Below the pieces are notes generated by a model that was not told the DNA's origin, did no database searches, and saw only the letters and a list, made by a program, of their open reading frames with translations. The position numbers were made by a program, and so were the translations under genes. Below, piece by piece: positions 1 through 13,300 of a DNA stretch of 64,000 nucleotides (positions within the stretch are counted from its first letter, which is position 1; the number at the start of each line of letters is the position of its first letter). The DNA is from Hofstenia miamia (taxonomy: Eukaryota; Xenacoelomorpha; Acoela; Hofsteniidae), in assembly GCA_900660155.1 (NCBI GenBank), contig CABFPE010000031.1:495672-559671 (forward strand), read 5' to 3'.

Positions 1-39
1 ATATATATATATTTGTTTGCCTAAGAGTATGATTTTTAG
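1..39 (+). other. End of upstream intron with (TA)n tract and splice acceptor
   Basis: The first 12 bases are a (TA)n tract. The sequence then runs to a T-rich stretch ending in AG at 38-39. Reading from 40 continues the downstream frame without a stop into the first Ig domain, so the gene begins upstream of the window and 40 is an internal exon start entered in phase 1. Confidence 0.75.
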
Positions 40-3000
40 CTAAGCACCCTGTTTATCCAAGTCCTCCTGCCATAAATTGTGATCCTTCACCAAAGTATGT
101 AGAGGCTGGAACAAAAGCTTTGTTAGAGTGTTCCATCACTGGAAACCCAATACCAGATGTTCAGTGGTTTTTAAATGATGAATATGTTGAGGATCTTCCA
201 GATGTTTTTCGAGCTTATCTCGATGGCTTCCATGTTTTGGTTATTAACTGTGCTATGTCATATCATGATGGCTACGTTACCATTCGTGCAAGTAATCTTC
301 ATGGTGAAACGACAATGGTGAATGATTTGATAATTGTTGGTAATGATCCCGCTGTGTTTCCACCTTCAGCGGAAATTAGCGATTCTAGAATTGTACTTGT
401 TGAAGAGTATTCACGCTCCGTTGTGTTTGATAATTCCTTGATTGTGAAAATGAATCCAGTTGAGTACTCAGATAACTCGCGCTGCTTAGATCTTGGAAAA
501 TTGACTATTTCTCTTCCTCAGGATTCATTGCCATATTTTACTAGAAAACTTGAGGATATTGAGTGTACGACTGGAAGTGATGTTTTATTTTCTGTAAAAA
601 CCACTGGCTATCCTAAACCAACCGTCAAATGGTACAAAGAATCCAAATTAATTACTCCTGATAATGTAAAAATCTTTACTACTAGTGTTAATGACGTTCA
701 TGCGCTTAAAATCTGCAATGTATCTTCGATAGAAAGTGGAGTATATCAATGCATTGCTGTCAATGCGAAAGGTTCTGCCGTTTCTACTTCAATGATGCAT
801 GTGAGGCAATTGCAAAAAATACTAAAAAATCCAAAAGCGTTTTTTCCAATTTATCATCATTCTAGTGAACATGAGTGCAAGCAGAAATTATTGGAACATT
901 CTACCTCTCCAGATTTGGCACCATATTTTACAAATGAGCTTCCATTTGTTAACAAATGTAATAAAGGCGATGTTCTAACATTGAAAGCAACTGTTTCCAA
1001 GTCACCACAAACAAAAATTGCCTGGTACAAAAATGGCAATAGAATTCGTAGTGATGAGAGGCATGTAATTAAGCATTTTGTTTCAAACAGAGACCTTTCT
1101 TGCACTCTTCAAATTTATAATGCTGATGTTGATGATTCTGGTAGGTATGTTGTTCGCGCACTTAATCAGCATGGTGAAACTCGTCAACGATTTTTTGTGG
1201 AAGTTCGTGACATTTCTTATCTTTGTAGCAAAAACCTTCCCGTAGGTAAACATAAGCATACAGTTTCTTGGCAAGATGAACTTCCTAATGATATTAGGCA
1301 AGTGCACTCACCACCTATGCCAAAACTTGTTAAAAGTAAGGTACCATCCTTTAAATTTGATGCTGAACAAAATATTGCAAGATTTGATGTTTTAGTTGAT
1401 ACCTCTTCTGATACACAATTTGTGTGGTATAAAGATAACAATCCCATTGATGAAGATTTTCACCGTAAAGTCACTCTTACTACAAAGGATGAAGTAAAAG
1501 TTTGTTCTTTAGTTATTGTTAATGTAACTCCTGAGGACATTGGAGAGTACACAATGAGGGCAAGTAATTCTAGAGGAGAAGTAAAATATCACTCATATTT
1601 AAATATTGATAAAAATATTAAAGCTATTGAACAGAACGATTCTCCAAGTCGTAGGAATTTAGTGGATAACATTTCACCAGAATTAAAACAGTCTTATCAT
1701 TCACTTAAGGTTATTACGCCTCATAAAAGAAATGACCACATAGAACAGGAAGTTGTTAATTATGGACAACCCATCAAAATGGATGTTAACTTAACTAATC
1801 TTCCTAGTGGTTCAAAAATGGTGTGGTACAAAGATGGTAAACAAATACACCAAGAAACTCATAGAGTTTTTGTTGTTAATGAAAGCACTGTTAGTGATAC
1901 CACGTCCTCATTATTTATAGCATCAATATGTGATGATGATAGTGGTACATATACTTGCAAAGCATTTAGACCAAAAAATCTTAAACCTATTAGAAGAACA
2001 ACAGGGTGTATTGTTGATAGCAAATTTCAAAATTTTGCACCTTATGTGGGAAAACCTATAATAATGCATAAGCCTGCACCCAAAGTTGTCGCCCAAGAAT
2101 TAAAACAAACAACATTAAATATTCAAGTAAATGCTCATCCTGATTCTAATGTTGTGTGGTACAAAAACAATGAAGTGATAAATAGTGATCATAGACGACG
2201 TGTAGTTGTTTCCAAATTGGATAATACCATCTATTCATCATTAAAAATTAATAAAGTTTCGGCTGATGATGAAGGTGAATATACATTTAAAACCGTTACA
2301 CCAAGCGGTTATGAATTGGTTAATAAAACAGACGTTGTTGTCAAAGAATTCCCATTTAAGGATTTAATTTATCCTGTCATTGTAAAGAAACCCCGCAAGG
2401 TTTTCAAAGCCGTTAAGTCTAAGAGAGCACAGATTGATGTAGTTCTTCATTCTACACCGGATAGCAAAGTCATTTGGTTTAAGGATGGAAAAAAGATCGA
2501 AGATCACCATCAACGCAGAGTCATTGTAACAATGAATGACGAAAAACTTTGCACCTCATTAGTATTCCCAGATGTAACTGATGAAGATGTTGGTTCTTAT
2601 AAAGTTGAGGTTTCGAATGATTATGGAACCATCAATGCTGAAAGCAATTTCTTTGTTTTAAAGGAATCCAATAAAATACTTCCACTTGAAAAACCAATAG
2701 CAAAACCTATAAAATCAAAAATTGGTGAACGAAAACAACTCAATGCCTCATTTCTTGCAACACAGAGCTCAAATGTGAAGTGGTTTAAATCTGGTTCACT
2801 TATTGAAGAAGATAATCGGAGAAAATTACTGATGACCCATCAAGATGACAAACTTATTAGTTCATTAGTTTTAGTCAATGTTGCTCCTGAGGACGAAGGA
2901 AAATATTTTGCTCGTGCAGATTGCCAAAACCTTGATAGCTTCTGTGAGCAAGAATATCAAATTGATGTTAGTGAAGAACCTCAAGTTGCGGACTGTATAA

Positions 3001-4356
3001 AATCAAATCAGTTCTATTTTGAAAATACATGTCAAGAACCTGTATTTTTAAAAGAGCCGAATTGGCCTGAACAATTAGAACACAACAAACCATTGACTGT
3101 CGAGGCATCAATTCTTTGTTCAAAAGGAAGTCAGTTTGAATTTTTAAAAGATAATACAATTTTATGCAATTCAAAGAATTGTGATTTGCAACATAACTGG
3201 AATGAAAATATTTTAAATGTTTCACTTAAGTTATCTGACGTTGAAACGTTGCGTATTACTCCCTTCTCACTTCGTGTTTTCAATGATTTTGGTGAGATTG
3301 TCAGTTGCAAAAATGTTCAAATAGTTGAAGGAATGGTTGAAGAGCACATGCCACCTGTCTATCTCAAGAATACATCAAAATTGGAAAACATCTATTACAC
3401 TTCTTCAACAGTTAATAATTCTGAACAAGCAGTTTACTGTCAGTTAGCCCCTGAATTTTTACTGGAGCCAAATTTTTCTTCAACTGTGAAGACGAATGAC
3501 ACATTACTATTAACATCTGAAATATCATGTCAAGCATCCGCTACAATTGAGTGGTTAAAAGATGGTGATGTCATTCTAGAATCTGAAAATACTTTGGTTT
3601 CTTTTGTATCCTTGGGTAATACTGTATTTACAACATTGCAAATAAAGAACTTTAATAAATTTGATGTTGGTATTTACAGTCTTACTGCTAAAAATATTCA
3701 TGGTTCTATTTGTCTTTCTGAAGAAGTTAGACTTGAGCCTGAAAATAGTATTTTAAGAGTAATTTCTGAAGAAATGAAGGAAGTCCTATCTACAAACCAA
3801 GGAGAAAAGTTTCAATTTGATGTTTATGTTGAATCCTCGAGTAAAGTTTTAAATGTAAAATGGCTTAAAAATATGAAAGAAATTAAGTCCAGTTGTAGAT
3901 ATTCAATGTCACATATTTCCTATGATCAATATGTTGTATATACATTTATTATTGACAATTCAACTATTGACGACTCTGGTCAGTATGCTTTAAATGTAAC
4001 AAATGAATATGGGGACACTGTTTTATATAACTTTGCTTTAAATGTAGAAGCAAGCAAACCACAGGAACCTCCAGAAATTGTAGAATTCCCCTCTGAGAAC
4101 ATTTTATTAATTGATGGCACAATTGGGCAAATTGATGCACACATTAAAAGTAACAGTACAACATTAATCTCATGGTATAAGGATGGCAATTTGATTGCTA
4201 AGAACTCAAAGTACTCCATTGATGATATGATATTTGATTCTCATATTGTTTCAAGTCTCACTATTAAAGATGTGAACTCCAGTGATTCTGGTTCCTATGA
4301 GATATACGCAGATAATAAGTTTGGATACTCTAAGCATTCTACAAAGTTGGAGGTAA
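40..4356 (+). other. Array of twelve I-set Ig domains
   Basis: Domain spacing is about 290-310 bp, near the usual 95-100 residues of sarcomeric Ig modules, with little linker between domains. The Trp core is present in all but domain 9, where Phe stands in its place (FEFLKD). Many domains lack the canonical F-strand Cys (EYTMRAS, EYTFKTV, SYKVEVS), so few disulfides are expected, as is usual for intracellular muscle Ig domains. A Cys does occur in domain 2 (YQCIAVN) and domain 5 (YTCKAF). Confidence 0.85.
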
Positions 4357-7300
4357 TTCATGAAGAAGATGAAACCAAAGCTGATGTAGAGCTATTTAAT
4401 TTCTGTGTTGCAGCAAGGCCATCAAAAATTGTTCAAGAGTGGAATGATGAAAGTAATGAGTTTTTGGGAAATGCTGAAATTTCAGTGGTTAGTTCTGTTA
4501 AAGAACCTTGTCCATCTTGCTTGGTACATCATTCACAGCAAAGCTATCAATGTGCAGCATGTCAAAGCTCACAACAATGGGATTCTGCCTCAAATGCTAG
4601 TGAGGAAGTACAATTTATAATGGCCAATATAAATCAACTGATCGACTACAATGAAATGTCTATCATCGATTATCATTATGCCTCTGCTCATGGTTTAGAG
4701 GTTGAAAAAGAATGGGATTTACAATCAGAATCAGATTTATCTGATGTAGTACCATTGTACACTGTTGACGTGAATGAAACTAGTAAGGTTTCAGTTGACA
4801 CTGCTAATATTTGTGTTTCTGATGTTAATGCAGTTGCTAGTAATCAAGAGCAGAGGATTGAAACTTTATCAGAAATTTTAGCTAATAAAAATGAAACTGA
4901 AATTAGTCAGGTCATTGTTAATTCTGACTACCCTGCAATGCAAAAAGAAGTTTTGTCTATTGACAGTTCAAAAGCATTACATTTAGATGCATATCAGCAT
5001 TGGATTAGACCTGATTCTGAAAATCAGCAAACGTACATTGAAGGTAAAGTACACTCAAAGCTTATTCAACTACCACCTACTGGTGAACCGACATACAATA
5101 ATAATGTGATTCCTGGTATTGCAAAGGTTGATGAAATTAATTGGGAAAGCAATTTTGAGGAGCGTGAAAGCTCTCCTTCAAGTAGAGGATCTGAACGAAA
5201 CATGGAAACTCCAATGCTATTTGCAACTGAAAACATTCAAGATGATCTTAATGAAATTGTTAAGGGTAATTTAGATTTAACAATTTTAGGTTCCATTAAG
5301 AAATCATCAATGGAAGATGGAATATCCGAATTTGTGCAACCTTTTGATAATGCAACTGTTCCTAGTTTTGTTGAAAGAAATGTTTATAATTTAGAATTAA
5401 GCAATGAAAATAACATTCTGCCATTGTCAATGTCATTTTCTAATAAAATTAATTTCAACAGTGCTGATGAAAATTTTAAAGATAATCATTTTGAATCTGC
5501 AACTGCTGAACATAAGGATGCACTAACAAATACTGCGGAAATTAATGTTGAAATGAACTACTGCAATGCAGTAGAAGCAAAATATTGTTTCATCAAAGCA
5601 AATTTTCAAGATCTTGAGGATGGGGAGCTAGAAAACAAATGCTATGAAAATGTTGTGGAAGATCAAAATTTGATGTATAAAGAAAATATACCATTTACCC
5701 TCGCAGATGGTAAATTTGAAAGTATCAATTCTGATGCAATTCAAAATGAACTTGTTTCAACATACGCAGAAAATTGCCATCAAGGTTTAGTTCAATCAGA
5801 ATTAGGAATTGACAGTAAAGAAATTGAGAGTATCCCAATTTTATCTGATGCAATAGCATGTGATTTAACCGCATTTATTGTACCAGATGAGAAAAATTGT
5901 GGTATTAGGGTTAATGAATGCCCTGATAGTGAAATGCAGATTAATCAACCAATTGAATTTCAGGCTAGTCATCAAAACTCATCCCATGTACTATCATCGC
6001 ATGATTCAAGGGAAATTACTTACAGACATCCCAAAGAAACTAATGTTGTAATAAACAGTGTGTATGCCGTATCAGAAAATGAAAAGTCTTTAGCAAATGT
6101 TGCGGATGATTCTTTTGAATTAAGTTTCTGTCATTTACATAAAGAAGAAAAACACGCCGAAGAATATGAAGATATGCATAATATCAATGATGTGAAATGC
6201 AATGAAACAGAAATTGATTTAAATTTAAGTCAAATATACCAATTAAACCATAGCATAGTTGTTGCTGATGGCAAGCAAGATAAAATTGATTTGGCTTTGT
6301 ATGATTCTAAAACTATCATTAATGAAGATCAAAGTGAACATGCTGAAGTCACAAATGAGCACACTCAAAAAAATGTTCCTCTTGTCTTTCAGAGTGCCTT
6401 TGTGCTAGGTGAGCCTTCTTATTCAAAATTACAGAAATATAGTGCAACTGTTAGTGATGAGTGTGATCGATTGAACTATGTTGCTAAGAGTAATAAAATC
6501 GATGATTTATGCACATCACAAGCACTTAGTGGTGTACGTGATGCACTATTGTGCCTTGGTGATACGTCTGAACATTTAAAAGAAGAGAAATGTGAATTGA
6601 TAGATCAATCGTTTGATATTGAAAAATGTGCCACTTCAACTGAAAATTTAGTGTCTAATGATCCAAAACTCTTGCAAGGATTGATATTTGGCATTGGAAA
6701 TAATGCCAAAAAATCGTTTTGGCATAGTAATGAAGATGACTTTTCTTCTGATAGATGTGTTACTGCTAGTAGTGACTCATTATCCATTTCAAAAAATCTC
6801 AGTGAAGTGTCTCCAGTAATTGTAAATTCAGTTGCTTATCAAAACTTCGAGAAACTATATGGAATTGATAATCATTTTGAATTTGCAGATAACTGTTTGA
6901 ATTTTTCTTCCATTACAACAGAGGGTAATGCTAAATGTCAAATAAATGTAAATAAACTTCTGTTGTTAAATGTTGACAATAATTGTCTAGCAATGGGTGC
7001 AGCAGATATCATTGATGTTATTGTACAAAAGACTTCAATGTTTGATCAAATTGAAATCATGTGTGGAATTGGTGTCATGGAGCCATTGAGAAAAACTTCA
7101 ATTACTGCAAATTTATATGCAGAAGAAATCCGATCAATTGATAAAGCAGCTTGTGACAAAATTTTGTTCTTACCCAGAGCTAATATTTTGCTTTTGCATT
7201 CAAGTATATTAAAGCAAGAAAAACCATCAGTTTTTCAAGCTGAGATATGTTCAAATCTTACCAATCTTTTCTTATCGTCTGCATTTAATTCACTTTATTT

Positions 7301-10300
7301 AAGAAATTCTTTAAACTTTACTATACCATATAATAATTCTGAACGGTTTGCTGAGCAACCACATACATCATCATTTTTTATAGGAAAAATTGGTAGTGAG
7401 TCATCGTGTCTTTGTTTAAGTCGAACTTGTATATGTGTGTGGGATTTTGATAAACTTTCCCATTTAAGGGATACAAATGTCGCTTTGGTGAAAGAATTTC
7501 ATACAAGCAAACAATTCTCAAGAACTATTACTTTAATTCAGAATGCCCTAAGCTTAGCGGAATCATATAAATGTGCAATGTGCCTAGAAGGATGTCTTTC
7601 TGAAGTTGTGTATGGCTCACTGAATAATTCTTTCGAAATATTTGAGCCTACTTCTAAAGGCATTAGCAAAATTTGCATTTATCCATCACAATGTGCGGAA
7701 TCTTCTGAATACCAATATTTTCTTGAAGCAGACGAAAATAGTGTTACTGCTGATGAACGCATTGCTCTTGCATCAACATCAAATAATTTACTTAAAATGA
7801 CCAATAAAGGTAAATTGTCTGACATGCAACTTCTAAGTGAAGAAATACTTGAAGACTCAAGGGCCAAGGATAGCAGTCAAGACGATGACATTCTTGTTAA
7901 ATTTGACCTTAGCGAAACAAATTCTTTATTGAGCATAAACAGTGAAACAGAAAATATGGAAAGCAGATACAGGTTAGTCGATGTTAATAGTTTAAACCCA
8001 CTGTCAATCGAACATTACTGCCAAATTTACAATATAGAAAGCAATACCGAATTAATGAGCATTGAAACACAATCAAAAAACTGTTATGAATCTGCATGCT
8101 CAGAACATTACTATAAAGCAATGTTTCATTCTGACTCAAATTGCACTCTGAAAAAAATAGAAGAAAGATTAGATGAAAGCAAATCAAAACCCCAAGAAGA
8201 TGATGTTAACTATCTACTCAATAGTGAATATTCAGTTGAACCTATTACTGTTACCTCAGATGTGACTGACTTTAATAATACTTATAATGTTGAGGCTGCA
8301 CTGTTGAGTTTAGATGAAAACTTAACAAATTTGGTTCATGACTCTCATGATGCTGATGAGATTCTAAGTATTATTTCTGAAGATATAAATTTTTGTGATA
8401 TTGTCAATGAAAAGGAAAAGATTTCAATGCTATATAGCGATANTGTTAGTAAATCTGACATTGAAAGTGTTGATATTCAGGTAACTGATAGTTTGGAAGT
8501 AAATATCATAGAAAATGTTTCATGTGAAGCTGCACTTTCAGATTGTGAATTTGAAAATATTTCCGATATTGATAAGGAAATTGAAAGCAAGAATCTTAAT
8601 GTTGAAGATATTGTTGTTTCACTTGTAAAATCCGACACAAAAGAAGTATCAATGCTTTGCAAATCATCAATTGAATCAGATTCAAAATTGAGTTCTTCAA
8701 ACATCACTGAAATTGATAGTGAAAATCTTTCTGATGTTTCATTTGAAACAGATTTGAAGTATCTTAATCAGTCTGGTGTCGTTGAGCAATTTGCAAAAGC
8801 TGAATGTGAAGAACTTATTTCAAGCTCATTTGCACCATCTTTTAGCTCAAGTGAAGATACTGAAGATACTCTAGCTACCCACATTAAATTGGATGTTGAA
8901 TCTATTGAGAAAAATACTGAAATAGTCGACATTACAGCAGAAATTTCAAGTGATGAAGAAAGTATAAACATCTGTGATTCTGCTTCTAGTACTAATGAAG
9001 AAATTATGTTTGATCTGTCTATTGAGAAAGAAAATATTGATATTGAATTTAAAGAAAGTTCAGCTATTGAATCAAATCTAAATGCGGACTTGAATGAAAG
9101 CACTGAGGCAGTTTCTAATGCTGCTGTGGTAATAAAATCCTCATCTGATTCATTTGAAAATATAAATGTTTTAATGAAATTAATAGATGAGGAAATGGAC
9201 TTGCCTAATGATAATGATGACTCACTTGAACCCACATCAGTTGAAAGAGATGTGTTGAATTTTTCAAATGTTTATAATACTGAAGCATCACTGCTAAGTT
9301 TAGATGAACGTTGCAGTGATTTTGAAAAAATCAGTTTATCTCATGATGATGATAGTGATGAGGTTATGAGTATTATTTCTGAAGATATAGATTTCTGTGA
9401 TATTGTCAATGAAAAGGAAAAGATTTCAATGCTATATAGCGATAATGTTAGTAAATCTGACATTGAAAGTGTTGATATTCAGGTAACTGATAGTTTGGAA
9501 GTAAATATCATAGAAAATGTTTCATGTGAAGCTGCACTTTCAGATGGTGAATTTGAAAATATTTCCGATATTGATAAGGAAATTGAAAGCAAGAATCTTA
9601 ATGTTGAAGATATTGTTGTTTCACTTGTAAAATCCGACACAAAAGAAGTATCAATGCTTTGCAAATCATCAATTGAATCAGATTCAAAATTGAGTTCTTC
9701 AAACATCACTGAAATTGATAGTGAAAATCTTTCTGATGTTTCATTTGAAACAGATTTGAAGTATCTTAATCAGTCTGGTGTCGTTGAGCAATTTGCAAAA
9801 GCTGAATGTGAAGAACTTATTTCAAGCTCATTTGCACCATCTTTTAGCTCAAGTGAAGATACTGAAGATACTCTAGCTACCCACATTAAATTGGATGTTG
9901 AATCTATTGAGAAAAATACTGAAATAGTCGACATTACAGCAGAAATTTCAAGTGATGAAGAAAGTATAAACATCTGTGATTCTGCTTCTAGTACTAATGA
10001 AGAAATTATGTTTGATCTGTCTATTGAGAAAGAAAATATTGATATTGAATTTAAAGAAAGTTCAGCTATTGAATCAAATCTAAATGCGGACTTGAATGAA
10101 AGCACTGAGGCAGTTTCTAATGCTGCTGTGGTAATAAAATCCTCATCTGATTCATTTGAAAATATAAATGTTTTAATGAAATTAATAGATGAGGAAATGG
10201 ACTTGCCTAATGATAATGATGACTCACTTGAACCCACATCAGTTGAAAGAGATGTGTTGAATTTTTCAAATGTTTATAATACTGAAGCATCACTGCTAAG

Positions 10301-13300
10301 TTTAGATGAACGTTGCAGTGATTTTGAAAAAATCAGTTTATCTCATGATGATGATAGTGATGAGGTTATGAGTATTATTTCTGAAGATATAGATTTCTGT
10401 GATATTGTCAATGAAAAGGAAAAGATTTCAATGCTATATAGCGATAATGTTAGTAAATCTGACATTGAAAGTGTTGATATTCAGGTAACTGATAGTTTGG
10501 AAGTAAATATCATAGAAAATGTTTCATGTGAAGCTGCACTTTCAGATGGTGAATTTGAAAATATTTCCGATATTGATAAGGAAATTGAAAGCAAGAATCT
10601 TAATGTTGAAGATATTGTTGTTTCACTTGTAAAATCCGACACAAAAGAAGTATCAATGCTTTGCAAATCATCAATTGAATCAGATTCAAAATTGAGTTCT
10701 TCAAACATCACTGAAATTGATAGTGAAAATCTTTCTGATGTTTCATTTGAAACAGATTTGAAGTATCTTAATCAGTCTGGTGTCGTTGAGCAATTTGCAA
10801 AAGCTGAATGTGAAGAACTTATTTCAAGCTCATTTGCACCATCTTTTAGCTCAAGTGAAGATACTGAAGATACTCTAGCTACCCACATTAAATTGGATGT
10901 TGAATCTATTGAGAAAAATACTGAAATAGTCGACATTACAGCAGAAATTTCAAGTGATGAAGAAAGTATAAACATCTGTGATTCTGCTTCTAGTACTAAT
11001 GAAGAAATTATGTTTGATCTGTCTATTGAGAAAGAAAATATTGATATTGAATTTAAAGAAAGTTCAGCTATTGAATCAAATCTAAATGCGGACTTGAATG
11101 AAAGCACTGAGGTAGTTTCTAATGCTGCTGTGGTAATAAAATCCTCATCTGATTCATTTGAAAATATAAATGTTTTAATGAAATTAATAGATGAGGAAAA
11201 TGACTTGCCTAATGATAATGATGACTCACTTGAACCCACATCAGTTGAAAGAGATGTGTTGAATTTTTCAAATGTTTATAATACTGAAGCATCACTGCTA
11301 AGTTTAGATGAACGTTGCAGTGATTTTGAAAAACTCAGTTTATCTCATGATGATGATAGTGATGAGGTTATGAATATTATTTCTGAAGATATAGATTTCT
11401 GTGATATTTTCAATGAAAAGGAAAAGATTTCAATGCTATATAGCGATAGTGTTAGCAAATCTGACATTGAAAGTGTTGATATTCAGGTAACTGATAGTTT
11501 GGAAGTAAATATTATTAAAAATGTTGCATGTGAAACTGCACTTTCAGATGCTGAATTTGAAAATATTTCCAATATTGGTAATGAAATTGAAAGCAAGAAT
11601 GTTAATGTTGAAGATATTGTTGTTTCACTTGCCAAGTCAGACACAAATGAAGTATCACCACTTTGCAAATCATCAATTGAATCAGATTCAAAATTGACTT
11701 CTTCAAACATCACTGAAATTGACAGTGAAAATCTTTCTGATGTTTCATTTGAAACAGATTTGAAGCATCTTAATCAGTCTGGTGTCGTTGAGCAATTTGC
11801 AAAAGCTGAATGTGAAGATTTTATTTTAAGCTCATTTGCACCATCTTTTAGCTCAAGTGAAGATACTGAAAATACTTTAGTTAATGACATTAAATTGGAT
11901 GTTGAATCTATTGAGAAAAATACTTTAGTAGTAGACATTACAACAGAAATTTCAAGTGATGAAGAAAGTATAAACATCTGTGATTCTGCTTCTAGCACTA
12001 ATGAAGAAATTATGTTTGATCTGGCAATTGAAAAAGAAAATATTGATATTGAATTTAAAGAAAGTTTAGCCATTAAAGCAAATCTAAATGTTGCCGTGGA
12101 TGAAAGTACTGAGGTAGTTTCCAATACTGCTGTGGTACTGAAATCCTCATCTGATTCCTTTGAAGATATAAATGTTTTAATGCAATTAGTAGAAGAGGAA
12201 AACGACTTGCTTATTGATAATGACATCTCACTTCAATCCACATCAGTTGACAGAGAGCTTTTGAATTTTTCAAATGTTTATAATACTGAAGCTTCACTGC
12301 TAAGTTTAGATGAACGTTGCAGTGATTTTGAAAAACTTAGTTTATCTCATAATGATGATAGTGATGAGGTTATGAATATTATTTCTGAAGATATAGATTT
12401 CTGTGATATTTTCAATGAAAAGGAAAGGATTTCAATGCTATATAGCGATAGTGTTAGCAAATCTGATATTGAAAGTGTTGATATTGAGGTAACTGATAGT
12501 TTGGAAGTAAATATCATAGAAAATGTTGCATGTGAAGCTGCACTTTCAGATGGTGAATTTGAAAATATTTCCGATATTGATAAGGAAATTGAAAGCAAGA
12601 ATCTTAATGTTGAAGATATTGTTGTTTCACTTGTAAAATCCGACACAAAAGAAGTATCAATGCTTTGCAAATCATCAATTGAATCAGATTCAAAATTGAG
12701 TTCTTCAAACATCACTGAAATTGATAGTGAAAATCTTTCTGATGTTTCATTTGAAACAGATTTGAAGTATCTTAATCAGTCTGGTGTCGTTGAGCAATTT
12801 GCAAAAGCTGAATGTGAAGAACTTATTTCAAGCTCATTTGCACCATCTTTTAGCTCAAGTGAAGATACTGAAGATACTCTAGCTACCCACATTAAATTGG
12901 ATGTTGAATCTATTGAGAAAAATACTGAAATAGTCGACATTACAGCAGAAATTTCAAGTGATGAAGAAAGTATAAACATCTGTGATTCTGCTTCTAGTAC
13001 TAATGAAGAAATTATGTTTGATCTGTCTATTGAGAAAGAAAATATTGATATTGAATTTAAAGAAAGTTCAGCTATTGAATCAAATCTAAATGCGGACTTG
13101 AATGAAAGCACTGAGGCAGTTTCTAATGCTGCTGTGGTAATAAAATCCTCATCTGATTCATTTGAAAATATAAATGTTTTAATGAAATTAATAGATGAGG
13201 AAATGGACTTGCCTAATGATAATGATGACTCACTTGAACCCACATCAGTTGAAAGAGATGTGTTGAATTTTTCAAATGTTTATAATACTGAAGCATCACT

